Of a stretch of DNA of 64,000 bases, positions 11,399 to 21,889 are shown in pieces. The position numbers and the translations under genes are program-made. The stretch is from Phytophthora quininea. Lineage: Eukaryota; Oomycota; Peronosporomycetes; Peronosporales; Peronosporaceae. How positions within the stretch are numbered: position 1 is the first letter of the stretch; every line of letters begins with the position of its first letter. The stretch spans positions 62,001-126,000 of the forward strand of contig JAAVTG010000782.1 of assembly GCA_011947345.1 (NCBI GenBank). Direction: 5' to 3'. The notes beneath the pieces were generated by a model. That model had not been told where the DNA came from, did not search any database, and worked only from the letters and a program-made list of their open reading frames with translations.

Positions 11399-12550
11399 AT
11401 GACCGATACGACGCCACCGTCAAAGTGGAATCACGATTCCATTACAACGTCTGTAGATAACGACGAAAGTGTTGTGATGCCAGGCACCACGTTAACATGG
11501 ACGCTCGAGAACGAGAACGTTCGAAAGCGACAGCAACATCGCGTCCGGATGGTGGAGTTTCGACGGCAGAAACGACTATCAAGAAAGGACATGGAAGATG
11601 AATATCTCGTGCTCAAGAACAGGATGAAGCAGTACGTGGTGGCTGTGACGAGAGAGCTCAACTTTCGCCAACCAACAGATCAAATCATATCTAATAAATT
11701 ACGTGAGGTTGTGGTGAAAATAAACCAGCTTCAGGACGAGAATTGGGCTCTACAGAAGGAGCTTTCACGACACCAGAAATATTGGCAAGTGCTGCAGGAT
11801 TGTACACGTGAGCTGTATGTTCCTAGTGGCTACGAACGAGAAGGATGGTTGGTCAATTTCAACAACGGCGAGCCGCCGTTCTTCATTCATCCTTTCTCTG
11901 CTGCAGATGTGACCACTGCAGCTCGTGGATATGTCCCGAAGTTGGAGACCGCAATGTTTGTTGGGAATTTCTTTGGTTGGACTTTGAATCGCGCAATGAA
12001 CACGGACGTGGGGCGATTGGAATTGCACGCCCAGTTTACCAAGCGCCTCCCATGCTCTTTAGACACTGCGATTTCATCGACATGTTCCCAGAGAAAGACA
12101 TTCGCCCGTTCAGTCTCCCACCGATGGATTGGAGCTGCAACCAACGACGTAAAGTCGCTTTCCAAGTTCTTCAGGAATTCGGACCAGATTCGATGGTACT
12201 TGTCGTCAATATTCCCGGTCCAAGACACTATCGCTGTATCTGCGTCGCCCAACGAGCAGCAACGAAATCAGCGGAAGGCAGACGCCAATTTTGTATTCAA
12301 GTTTGTGATCCTCGACTCCAAGGAGAACAAAAGTTGGCGTGATATGATGCAAGACGAGGTCGAATGGATCACTGAAGGTGGAGCGGAACTCACTCTTACT
12401 GAGGTTGATGCCTCCACAATTGATGCGTCGACGATCCAATCGGCGACATGTGAAAATCAACTACATGCTCAACAAATGATGCTGCAATGGACGAACTTTA
12501 CAGTGCAATGGGAGCAAGCAATTCTACCCGAAAATCTGCTTAGTTGGTAA
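11399..12550 (+). CDS. bZIP-like / START-like protein B2, intact
   Basis: This is an intact frame of 383 residues. The ATG at 11399 (MTDTTPPSKWN) is chosen because the five codons before it have no ATG. The basic region is QQHRVRMVEFRRQKR, with His in place of the invariant bZIP Asn, followed by a leucine-heptad coiled coil and a second zipper (KINQLQDENWALQKEL). From ~145 comes the START-like domain: GWLVNFNNGEPPFFIHPF, NFFGWTLNRAM, ITEGGAELTLTEVDAST, ending QWEQAILPENLLSW. It converges with B3 with only 17 bp between stop codons. By domain logic it is a nuclear DNA-binding protein with a possible lipid-sensing C-terminus; this is inference. Confidence 0.8.
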   Translation: MTDTTPPSKWNHDSITTSVDNDESVVMPGTTLTWTLENENVRKRQQHRVRMVEFRRQKRLSRKDMEDEYLVLKNRMKQYVVAVTRELNFRQPTDQIISNKLREVVVKINQLQDENWALQKELSRHQKYWQVLQDCTRELYVPSGYEREGWLVNFNNGEPPFFIHPFSAADVTTAARGYVPKLETAMFVGNFFGWTLNRAMNTDVGRLELHAQFTKRLPCSLDTAISSTCSQRKTFARSVSHRWIGAATNDVKSLSKFFRNSDQIRWYLSSIFPVQDTIAVSASPNEQQRNQRKADANFVFKFVILDSKENKSWRDMMQDEVEWITEGGAELTLTEVDASTIDASTIQSATCENQLHAQQMMLQWTNFTVQWEQAILPENLLSW

Positions 12551-12567
12551 GCAAATAGTCTCGTTGT

Positions 12568-13716
12568 TTAAGGTTTGAAAAGCAAGTTGGAAGGCACCAC
12601 GATTTGCTCCCATCGAACAGCGATATGTGTCCACTGGATCATCAAATGATCTGCATGAGCCTTACTCTGACAGTCAGCCCAGTGTTCGTACAAAACGTCG
12701 GTGGTGCTGTCATCAACCTCCGTCAACATGAGAAAGCATCCGCCCTCTGTAAGCCACGCGACTTCATTCATGCCATACTCCATCGACTGTACAATTTTAG
12801 CGCTCTTTGAGTCGACCATCAAGACACCGAACGCCATTTTCCTTCTTCCATCTGGTAGGATCCACTGCGCTCTACGAACGAGCATCAGATAGCAGTAGTT
12901 TGGTCGACCAGGGACGTATTGGAACATGACACGGGATTCAGAGCCAAACTCTTGCAAAACTTGCGTTGTGGTTTCTTCGTGCTGCCGGGAGCCATATCCG
13001 ATTGGTGTCATCAGTACCGGAAGAACTTGATCTTCCTTTGCCCACGAATTTCCAGCGATAGAGTCGATCGAGCAAGAAATTTGCTTCGTAAAGCGAGTGC
13101 GAATCGTCGAGGAGTTTCCAAGCGTTGGGGCTCGATGAACGCTCCAACCCAAGAATGACCCCATTGGCAATGTGCAGAGCGTATCTCCAGCAAATGCAGC
13201 GTCGAATGGGCTTGGAGAGGCATCGAACTCTGCTCAGGTGAACGGCACAAAGTAGAAGAATAATCCATTGGCAAACTTCACCCACCAGCCAAACTGTGCG
13301 TTCGTTCATAAAGGCGAAGGGTCAATTCTCAGACAAAATTCTTGTTGACCATCCCTGAGCAAACGTGCAAGCACTTGGTGACGTTCAATTTCCGTTCGAA
13401 GCGCAGAGTTTTGAGCCCACAGCAACTCTCTCTCCACGACCAACTCACGAAGCGAACTCATCGTGTTCTGGCCCCTTGACTGGACGGCATTCCCACTGGC
13501 TGCTTCTTTACGAACGACCGCCTCGAAGGTCTTGACTTGAAGTTCCAGTCGACGGCGTTCTTGGAGCATTTCTTCCCATTCGACTCTCTTCTTGGACCGA
13601 TGTCTTGCCATCCTGGAGCAGTGGCGGTGGCGTCTGCATTCCTCCTTGTACCTCGAGCGAAGTGTCTCGAAATCGGGCAAAACTTCTTCGTTGTCGGACG
13701 CAAGTACTGCCGTCAT
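12568..13716 (-). pseudogene. bZIP-like / START-like protein B3 with two in-frame TGA codons
   Basis: The reading frame from ATG 13716 (MTAVLASDNEEVL) to 12568 is continuous with no frameshift but contains two TGA stops. One follows RIDPSPL just before the domain start FGWWVKFANGLFFYF, and one lies in VPFT-stop-AEFDASP. The rest of the START-like domain (GSFLGWSVHRAP, EFGSESRVMF, GGCFLMLTEVDDST, RWEQIVVPSNLLF) is well kept. Comparison with paralogs suggests CGA-to-TGA changes, at least at the second. The basic region RHCSRMARHRSKKR has His at the Asn position. If translation stops at the first TGA, only the bZIP half is made. Confidence 0.7.
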
Positions 13717-13737
13717 ATTTGACTTTGATCATAAGGA

Positions 13738-13753
13738 GTTGTTGTTGTTGTTG
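13738..13753. repeat. (GTT)n simple repeat
   Basis: A short GTT trinucleotide run just upstream of B3. Confidence 0.8.
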
Positions 13754-13781
13754 TGGAGACCGTCGTAGGTTGATGAGTGGC

Positions 13782-13790
13782 TGACGTGAG
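13782..13790 (+). promoter_or_regulatory. TGACGTGAG motif (upstream of B3)
   Basis: An exact TGACGTGAG lies about 66 bp upstream of the B3 ATG, on the strand opposite the gene. Confidence 0.35.
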
Positions 13791-14134
13791 CTTTGCGATC
13801 CCATCGCTTGGTGTGACACATCACTGCTGTTTTCCCCCACGCGCCCCTATTTTACCGATTTCACACTTACATGCGAAATCTGTCGTCAATCACCTCGAGT
13901 AAGAATGGCACTCGCGAGCATGAGAGACTCAAAATCTCTCGACTTCATTGTAGTTGAGCGAAGACAAAGGCGAGATTGTCATCGCTAAGCTGTTTCCAGA
14001 GTCCAAGAGAGCACCAAATGACCGGAGAGCACATCAATGAGCACTCACAGTCTTATCCAAGGAATAATGCGACACCGTTTACGCCATGGACATCCGTGTT
14101 GGCGTACAGGTTCAATCAAATCGACGTTGCCAAT

Positions 14135-14143
14135 CTCACGTCA
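14135..14143 (-). promoter_or_regulatory. TGACGTGAG motif (upstream of B4)
   Basis: The motif reads CTCACGTCA on the plus strand, about 54 bp before the B4 ATG. The spacing is similar to that of the B3 site. Confidence 0.35.
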
Positions 14144-14196
14144 CAAACGTAGATCAGTTTCCTATTTGTCAAGACACGTGAGGACGAGTTCTACCC

Positions 14197-15382
14197 ATGA
14201 CGACACCTATTGCACCACTCGTCATCACAGACGTCTGCGTCGCTGACTTCTTCAATGATATTGACCGTGTACTGCTGCCGTATCTGCCGATGGTCGAGGA
14301 CGAAGTGGAACGGAAACGTCGACAGGAATGCACCAGGCTGGTTCAGTTTCGTCGCAAGAAGAAAACTCAATTGGGGCAACTAAATGAAGAACGTCGTCGA
14401 CTTGAAATGCAGATGAAATTCTACGAGAACTTGGTGCGTCAAGAAGCATCCACCAGCGGACCGTCTCAGTGTGGGAACCATCCACTGCAGGAGCTGCGCA
14501 AGTTGATCGTTGAGAAAGACGTACTGTCGACTCAAAACGTGGCGCTACGGGAGGAACTCCATCGCCATACAACACTCCACAATCTGCTCAAGGCATACCA
14601 GGACGAAGTCGTGGCTTCGAGCTATACCGACGTGAATGTTCTGTCCAAGAACGACGGACTGGGCTGGTGGGTCGAGCTTCTTGGAGGTGAGTCTTCGTTC
14701 TACTACCAGTCACTCTCAAAGACTCAACTGGATGAGTTCAAAGACCCGTTCCAGCCAGGCTTCGACTCTGACTCGCCATCCAGCATTTTTATGGGAATTT
14801 TGCTGGTTGGGACGTATATCGAGCACCAAAGTCCCCAGAGAACCCACGATTTGTCCGTATTCGATCCACGAAACGTGTCCAGTGCTCGATCGATGCTCTT
14901 TATCAGTCATCGATCACCAAACAGAAAGATTATCTCCCACTACTGGTCGCACCGATTGGCTGGGGTTTCGACAACATGGCAAGGTCACGACTCAAGTCTT
15001 GCAGACTTTCCATGGTGGAGAACGCTTGATGCTGCATAATATACCGGGCCCTACAAGCTTCCGGTATTTGATGATAGTGCAGCGTGCACAATGGGAACTA
15101 CGCGATGGGAGGCGGAAAATGGCCTTCAGTATGGTCATGATTGACCCCAAAATCACCAGCAGCACAAGCACGGAAGATCGTCAGAATAACGTTGAGTGGA
15201 TGACGGACGGTGGCAACTACTTGACGCTGACGGAAGTGAGCGAGCACACTACGGACGTCGTCCACGAACAATGGGCGACCAGCCAAAGCGAGCTACACGC
15301 GGAATATCTCAAGATCCACTGGACTAACACCAGCGTCAGATGGGAACAAGGCATCGTACCGTCGAATCATCTCAAGTTTTAA
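14197..15382 (+). pseudogene. bZIP-like / START-like protein B4 (two frameshifts)
   Basis: The product is about 395 residues from ATG 14197 (MTTPIAPLVITD). The basic region is RRQECTRLVQFRRKKK, and here the invariant Asn is Cys, unique in this array. A coiled coil and second zipper follow. The START-like domain needs two corrections, each equal to one missing base. One is in ATGGGAATTTT near 14793-14800, to reach NFAGWDVYRAPKS. One is in the GGGG run at 14962-14965, to reach FRQHGKVTTQVLQ. The domain ends WTNTSVRWEQGIVPSNHLKF. Its TAA overlaps the stop of B5 in the palindrome TTAA (15379-15382). Confidence 0.72.
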
Positions 15383-16500
15383 GACTTCAGAAGGCGCGCC
15401 GGCGAGACAAGCTCTTCCCAACGTACAGCTTCGTGACCCCACTCAATCAGTAGCTGCTGTGCGTGGAACTCGTTCTTACAGCCAGTCGAGTTGTCGTAGG
15501 ATACTTCTAACGTCGAGTCATCGAGCTGCGATAGAGAAATATATGCTCCTCCTTCACAGACCCAAAGCACATTTTCTCGCGAGCTTTCAGCTTCTCGATT
15601 CCGTTTGTTCTTTGTTGAATCTGGAATCGCAATCGCGTAGAGTATCGAGCGTCTACCATCAGAAAGTGACCGTCTTCGGTGCAATAAATTCAAATATCGT
15701 AAGTGTCGCGATTTCTGTGGTAGGTTGGTCACAATGACCACTGTATCGTCGTCGAGTTCCTGCAGTTTTTGAGCAGTAAAAGTGGCTCGATGGACACGCG
15801 GAGACAGCTCTGGAGTCGTCAAAACCGGCCACGACTGCTGATCCAGTCGATCCATCGCAATACCCGCTGTTCCAGCAGCGCAGTGGATTTGTTTGGTAAA
15901 TCTCACACGCGTGACCATCCACCGCTTATTGGCGTGACATTTCAGCGGAACTCGCTCCACTTTCCACCCCAATAACTGTCCAACTTCTTCAAACTCCTCT
16001 GCGTGAGCAGCTCGGAAAATCTCGTCGTATTTCTTCACTGTAGCGACGCATTCCTGCATCGTAAACGGGTGGAAGTGGAAGGACGGAGCTCCATCCTTAA
16101 AGCGGACTCTCCATCCGTCTCCATTTAAAACACTCTCCACCCCATCGACAGTTAAGCGATCAGCTTCGGAGAAAATCATCTTCTGGAGCTTGTGGTGACT
16201 CAGAGACTCACAAAGCGAGGCATTCTCCGTCCGCAGGTCTTCTTTCTCAACGATTAAGTGCTGTAGTTGATGGTGTAATTCCATCGCCTTGTCGTCTGAT
16301 TCTTTAAATATTGTCGCCTCCTTTTTCCATTTCACAACGCTCGTTTGCATTTCAGCTTCGAGCTGTTGGTACTGAGACCGTAAGGACGTCTCTTTCTGCT
16401 TCTTACGCAGTCGATACTGCACCATTTCTTGGCGGTGGATGCGTAGTTTACGCTGTTTGGGGTCTTCTTGTTTGGGTGGGGATCTTCCACCACTCTCCAT
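15379..16500 (-). CDS. bZIP-like / START-like protein B5, intact
   Basis: This is an intact frame of 373 residues from ATG 16500 (MESGGRSPPKQED). The basic region IHRQEMVQYRLRKKQKE has His at the invariant Asn position. It is followed by long coiled coils and, from ~135, the START-like domain: GWRVRFKDGAPSFHFHPF, QLLGWKVERVP, PVLTTPELSPRVH, CEGGAYISLSQLDDST, IEWGHEAVRWEELVSPARLL. It is closest in motif detail to B12 at 47 kb (IEWGHIVIRWEQLVTPSRML, PELWARIH). It is tail-to-tail with B4 and its stop codon overlaps that of B4 by three bases. Confidence 0.82.
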   Translation of the reverse strand: MESGGRSPPKQEDPKQRKLRIHRQEMVQYRLRKKQKETSLRSQYQQLEAEMQTSVVKWKKEATIFKESDDKAMELHHQLQHLIVEKEDLRTENASLCESLSHHKLQKMIFSEADRLTVDGVESVLNGDGWRVRFKDGAPSFHFHPFTMQECVATVKKYDEIFRAAHAEEFEEVGQLLGWKVERVPLKCHANKRWMVTRVRFTKQIHCAAGTAGIAMDRLDQQSWPVLTTPELSPRVHRATFTAQKLQELDDDTVVIVTNLPQKSRHLRYLNLLHRRRSLSDGRRSILYAIAIPDSTKNKRNREAESSRENVLWVCEGGAYISLSQLDDSTLEVSYDNSTGCKNEFHAQQLLIEWGHEAVRWEELVSPARLLKS

Positions 16501-16724
16501 TGCCGTTGCTTAGACTTGGGGCCCTTCTTAAACTGCACAGCGACGATCATGTCTGTCTCCTTCCACCTTTTCAACTGCCGGTTTAACATGTAAAGGACAA
16601 AGAACAAATACTGTGGGAGATTGTATGGGCGATACAAAGTCTAGTAAATTTTACTGAGGTCGTCAACATCGATCATGGTGATTCAACGACGTGTGGCTCA
16701 CAACGATTGATGAGCTTGCTCTAC

Positions 16725-17902
16725 TTACAGCATCAACGCTTTTCCTGGCGCTACGAGTTGCTCCCACCTCGTGACGATCTGTCCAAAGGTGACGAAGTGG
16801 CTCTGCGCCTGTCGGTCATCTTTACAGGGCCCCCAGTGCTCAAACGCGACGTCTGTTGCTGTATCATCCACCTCCGTCAGAGTGAGGATGCAGCCGCCGT
16901 CCTTGACCCAGTAAACATTGTTTGGAAGCGTATCCTCCGCGTCATGACTGCGAGAATTGGCTGCAGAGTCAGTGATGACAAAGGAATATTTGAGGACGCG
17001 CTCGCCTTCATCTTCCCCCACTTAGCACACTGCGATACGGCCAAGTAGCGGTAGTTGGTCTCGCCCGGATAGCTGCGCACGATAACCCGCGAGTGTTCGT
17101 CGAATTGCTGCAACGTTAGCAGGTGGATATCCTCCACAAGACCCAAGTTCCTAGCCGTAGCGAGTACCGGCCACTCGTTCGACCCGTCTTCCCTTTGTAT
17201 CGCGTTTTGGATCGATTCGACCGAGCAGCGCAACCTCTTGGAGAACCGGACACGACCGACTATCGGTAGCTGATCTGTCTGGGTCTTTGCCAATGCTGCG
17301 TGATGCACGTCCCACCCGAGAAACGTACCAGCCAAAGTCAAGTCTGCGGTTGGCTGTGCAGCGAGACCGGCGTCAAACTCTTGTCGACTGAATGGATAGA
17401 AGAAGAAGGACGGCTCGCCCCGAGGGAAGTACACACGCCAACCTGCTTGCTCTTGGACTGGCTGCCATACAGACGAGATACACCGCGCAATCACATTAGG
17501 CATCCTCTCAACGTCCACAGCAACGTTTGGAATGAGTTTGGTGCTTGCAGTCCGGACCACTCGAAGGTACTTTTGGTAACCAGCGAGTTGCTGTCGAAGA
17601 GCGATACTCTCCTCTCTCAAGGCTTCTCGCTCGAGTACCAGTCTCTGAGTCTCTGTGTACGGCCCAGATCCACCGTGAACCTTCAGTACGTCGGTCTTCC
17701 TGGACAGTTCTTGTTCCAGTCGACGACGTTCTTCAAGCAGACGCTCCTGCTCGGCCTTCTTCCGGTCTCGGAAGCGAGTCATGCGGTTGCAATGCAGTAG
17801 CATCTTCCGCTGCTTCCTGAGCTCTTGAGGCCATTTAAGAAGCTCAGCTCGCGACGGAGGAACGCTGAAGTCGATGTCCACTTGCTGATGGTCGGCAATC
17901 AC
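16725..17902 (-). pseudogene. bZIP-like / START-like protein B6 (one frameshift, no clear ATG)
   Basis: The product is about 392 residues if the CCCCC run at 17015-17019 lacks one base. That joins YLAVSQCAKWG to EDEGERVLKYSFVITDSAAN. The basic region is LHCNRMTRFRDRKKAEQE with His at the Asn position, followed by a coiled coil. The START-like domain includes GWRVYFPRGEPSFFFYPF, TFLGWDVHHA, KDGGCILTLTEVDDTATD and RWEQLVAPGKAL. The frame opens at a GTG (17902) with a TGA seven codons upstream and no ATG until about residue 34, inside the conserved part. The start is therefore lost, shifted by another error, or non-ATG. Confidence 0.68.
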
Positions 17903-18029
17903 GTCAGAAATGGAATGAGTTGGGACTCAAGTCACCACCGACGACAACTTTGATTACCGTTCATGGTCACGACAAACCCAAGCGTAAACAGGAGGAAGCA
18001 GCTTGCCGCTTTACTTGGCATGCGACTCG

Positions 18030-18038
18030 TGACGTGAG
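18030..18038 (+). promoter_or_regulatory. TGACGTGAG motif (B6/B7 divergent region)
   Basis: An exact TGACGTGAG lies between the head-to-head genes B6 and B7. A related GGTCACGTCACC lies at about 18314-18325, overlapping the B7 leader. Confidence 0.35.
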
Positions 18039-18049
18039 ACCACTCAATG

Positions 18050-18198
18050 AGGCTCCATTTCCGTTCCTCGCACGTGTTCACAGCCATCTACGTTGGCGTG
18101 ACGCTTACTCAATTTCCGTTCCTCCGGATACTCCGTTTAGGCTCCATTTCCATTCCTCCCATGTGTTCACAGCCAACTTCATTGGCGTGACGCTTACT
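18050..18198 (+). repeat. Tandem 60-bp promoter repeat upstream of B7
   Basis: The segments 18050-18109 and 18139-18198 are diverged copies. Both begin AGGCTCCATTTCC and end GGCGTGACGCTTACT, with a period of 89 bp. They lie in the divergent B6/B7 promoter region. Confidence 0.8.
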
Positions 18199-18332
18199 AA
18201 CAACGCTGCACGCCTATCCAGGCTTACGCCGATTCATAGGTCACGAAGCTTGCAGGCTTTGCCGCCGCAAACAACAGCAGTTGTACCTGTACACGTCCCA
18301 GTGCTGGCTCTCTGGTCACGTCACCATGTGTG

Positions 18333-19524
18333 ATGCCGCCACTCGCCAAAGTTCCTACTCACCGACCACCCATGGTCTCGGTTATCTCCCTGGACACGCT
18401 GCAAGTCACTGCCGACGGCGACTTGATGGACGTCATGGCTATGAAGCATTCGAAGCGAGAGGTCCAACGCCAGCGGATGGCGAGGTGGAGACAGCAGAAG
18501 AAAGCGTCGATAGTCAGTTTGAACAAGGAGCGGCAGCAGCTGGAGAAGAAGCTGCAACGCTCGCTCCACAAGGCTCGAGATGTTGCAAAGCCTTTAAATG
18601 TGACTGAAGATATCGCACAAGAAGCGTATCGGCAAGTGACGGTGGAGGCGGCCGAATTAACCGTAGAAAATCAAGCACTAAAAGACGAGATTGCAAGGCG
18701 CATCAAGTTCGAGGAAAGGATTCGATCCGAAGAGGAGAGTATGAAAAATGAACCACCGGAGACCACCACGACGACAGCGACGACGACTCTGCATCAAGAC
18801 GTGTTGGGGTGGAGAGTGTGTTTTCTAACGATGCACCGTCCTTCCACTACTTCCCATTCGCTAGAGTGGAGTTTGACGCTGCTTTGAAGCGGAATATCGA
18901 GCTATTGAGAAACAACTATTCGGCCTCAGCTACGGTGGGCAAGTTGTTTGGCTGGACGGCGGACTATTCCCCTTTGAAACAAAACGTGTTTGGAAAATCG
19001 TTCATGGCGCACGGACACTTCTCCAGACGTCTAAACTGCTCGATTGAGCACATTGAGTCTGTGCTGCCGCGTTTGCCCATAGATCTGTGGCCTGTGGTCG
19101 CTACGTCTCGAAGTTGGGGACACGTTCAGAATGGAGTTGCCTCCCAGCAAGTGCTGCAGACATTCGATCCGGACTCGCGAGTGTTAGCGTGCAATATTCC
19201 TGGCGACGTGCATCTCCGATACATTGCGATGGCTCAGCACGCACGCAGAAGACTAGCAGACGGGAAGCGAGTGGATACGTACACTATTGTGGTCTCAGAC
19301 CCCAACTTTGACAGTGAAGAAGACCAAAACGAGGTGCTTTGGCTGAGCGAAGGCGGCACGCAGTGTACCATCACTGCGGTGGATGAGACTTCGACGGATA
19401 TTGTGTACGATCATTGGGCTGGATGCCGAAGCGAAGCGCTCGGACGGGGCTGTATATCGACTGGATCCGGTTCGTCGTGCAGCTAGAACAGAACGTGTCG
19501 CCAACAAGACTGCTAGCTCTGTAA
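18333..19524 (+). pseudogene. bZIP-like / START-like protein B7 (two frameshifts)
   Basis: The product is about 397 residues from ATG 18333; MVSVISLDTLQ slightly downstream is an alternative start. The basic region QRQRMARWRQQKKAS has Gln at the invariant Asn position, as in B8. One base is missing in the TTTT run at 18821-18824, joining LGWRV to FSNDAPSFHYFPF. Another is missing in the GGGG run at 19446-19449, which restores the C-terminus LYIDWIRFVVQLEQ ending TRLLAL. The middle includes GKLFGWTADYSPL, VLQTFDPDSRVLACNIPG and YDHWAGC. B7, B8 and B9 form a plus-strand tandem subgroup sharing GKLF(G/D)WT and NIPG/NVPG motifs. Confidence 0.72.
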
Positions 19525-20260
19525 AATATAACTGTGACTTACTAACTGTAGAGCGAACGTAAACGCGATTTGGCCTGATGTCGTAAAGAAGCAGAAACCC
19601 CAGTGCAGTGCCCGTGCGCAGCGTACAAGTTCAACAGCACAACCACGCATAACGTTTCTGTGATGACTCATGAAATAGCCCGTACAGGTTCCAGCGGAAG
19701 CTTTGCCAACTGATCCCGTGAGTGAAGCATTTCCAAGAAGCAAAAGAAGTCAACAAGTCCGGTTTCATTTCTGCTATAGTACCAGTAGCTGCGTCGGGGA
19801 CGACCTGTAAACGTTCTTCAAAGTCGAAACAAACCAATGGAGTTTGTTTTCCTAGTAGCACCAGCGTTTTCTTTCCCGGTTGAGTGGGGACCACACGGTA
19901 CGGAGTGGAAAGTTCGGAGTATGTTCATAAAGCTTACAGATTACTCTTGCCGGTCAAAACCCTGATGCCGTGTGCTCTTGTGACGTAAACCCTCGCTTAA
20001 TTGTACAGCAAGTGTGGAAACCTAGTTTCACGAGATGGACAATCGTGTGGGCTGGCCAGACATTACTGCAAATAGCTACCGTGATGTATTTTGATTTGAT
20101 CAGTCCTCGGGACACAAGTCACAGCCACGTGCTTGGTGAGAAGTCAGCTGGGTCGTGATACTACGCGAGCTTTGCTGCTGCCGACTCCCAACCAGATGAT
20201 CCCTCGCACTGACCATTTCTCCGGCTTACAGTCACGTCAACTGAGTTTCGTCGTAGCTCA
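19525..20260. other. Intergenic between B7 and B8
   Basis: No gene is recognised. It contains TGACGTAAAC at 19981 and GTCACGTCAA at 20231, thirty bases before the B8 ATG. Confidence 0.4.
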
Positions 20261-21464
20261 ATGGTCTCCGATACCTCCTCACCGATATCTCCAGCGCTTC
20301 TTGTCGAGAGTGACGGCGCTACAATGAAGCGTGAGAAAACCTCGACCTCAGACTCTTGGGAGCTTATTCAAGAGCAATGGCAGAAAGAGCAGCAACGGCG
20401 ACGAATGGTGCGGTGGCGTGTGCAGAAGAAGGAGAAGATGGCCGACATGAACCGAGAGTGGCTACAGCTCGAGAAGAAACTGCGACTGCGACTCAACCAA
20501 GTGCGAGTCAAAGCGGACACGTCTCTTAACTCTGCTTTGACTTTCCAACAACTCACCGTCGAGACGGTAGCTCTACGGAGCGAGAACATCACTCTACAAG
20601 AGGAATTGGCCAAGTACAGCACGTTCGATGGCGTCTTAGAACGCGAAACTCGAGAGATGGAGAAGGAAGCCGAGGTATCCCCGCCGTTGACGTCCTTGCT
20701 GTCGTCCCGAGATGCGTTAGCTGTCCATCAAGACAAACTCGGCTGGCGAGTTTTCTTCCCGAACGAGGAGCCTTCTTTCCACTTCCATCCGTTCTCAAGA
20801 GAAGAGTTTGATGCCGCTTTGAAGCGCAACGATCAATGGTTAAGTGGACACTCGTGTATCGCGACCGTGGGGAAATTATTCGGCTGGACGGTGGACTACG
20901 CACCGCTTGCAAGAAATGCTGAAGGCTCGGTCATCGCTCACGCCAAGTTTTCAAGACGCTTGCATTGCTCATTGAATCAAGTACAAAGGTCTTGCCAAAG
21001 ACCAACAAGAACACGTGGCCAGTGATTATCGCGCCAAGGAGTTATGGACGGACTCAGAACGGGAAGATCTCGTACCAAGCGCTCCAGAGCTTCGACGAGT
21101 TTGCTCACGTGTTGGTGTGCAATATTCCAGGGGACATTCACCTCCGTTATATTGCAGTGGCGCAGCATACCCGAGAGATTTTGGAGAATGGTAAGCGGGC
21201 GCATTCCTACTCCATCTTCCTCACGGAATCGAAAGCTTCGAAGAGCAATCAAGATATTCATGAGGCGCAAAATGTGCAGTTGGTGACGAACGGAGGCACG
21301 TTTTGTACCTTCACAGAAGTCGATGAGAACACGACGGATGTGGAGTATCATCACTGGGCTGGTTGTTTGAACGAGAGTCTTGGACGAGAGCTGTACATCG
21401 ACTGGATCCGCTTCCCGTGCTGATGGAGCAGTACGTGTCTTCAGCGAGATTTCTTACGCTGTAA
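20261..21464 (+). pseudogene. bZIP-like / START-like protein B8 (two frameshifts)
   Basis: The product is about 401 residues from ATG 20261 (MVSDTSSPISPALL). The basic region QQRRRMVRWRVQKKEK has Gln at the invariant Asn position. A coiled coil (REWLQLEKKLRLRL) and second zipper (RSENITLQEEL) follow. The START-like domain includes GWRVFFPNEEPSFHFHPF, GKLFGWTVDYAPL, NIPGDIHLRYIAVAQH and NGGTFCTFTEVDENTTD. One base is missing near 20968-20971 (CACTGC-type Cys motif region), and another in CCC at 21414-21416, which restores a tail ending in RFLTL. The second break lies only about ten residues from the corresponding break in B7. Confidence 0.72.
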
Positions 21465-21889
21465 CGTTTACCAAAACGAGTTGTTGGTCCCAGAAATTTG
21501 AGATTTTTGCTGCTGATTGCTCCATTTGCTTCTTGGTTTCGCTGCCATGAGGGTAGAATTATTGACCATAATATTTTCAAGCCCGATGATGCCATTTTGG
21601 CGACATGACGGGCGTCATCTACAAGACAAAGGGCTCTCCGGGTTTATACCGGTATGCTTGCCGATCGGTTGATCTCTGCACACTTAGGCCTTACACCGAC
21701 GTTACCAGTCGATGAATTCGTCGCCTTCGTGACGGGATCACATTCGAACTCTCTACGGACACGTGTCAGGTAAAGAACTTCCTTTCTTAGAGCCACCAGT
21801 GCTTGACGTTTGAGCTTTGCTGTCGATCAGACCCATAATCATCGGTAGAGGCGAGTCCCTTTCGTTTGTGTGGCAAAGAGCTCAGCGCC
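21465..21889. other. Intergenic between B8 and B9
   Basis: No gene is recognised. It contains GTGACGGGATC and a CACGTG E-box near 21725-21765, upstream of B9. Confidence 0.4.

Noticed and set aside
12568..13716. TGA recoded as an amino acid in this organism
   Set aside because: Intact genes such as START/FYVE paralog 1, B2, B5 and B9 do not use internal TGA, and B10 ends at a natural TGA; recoding is not supported.
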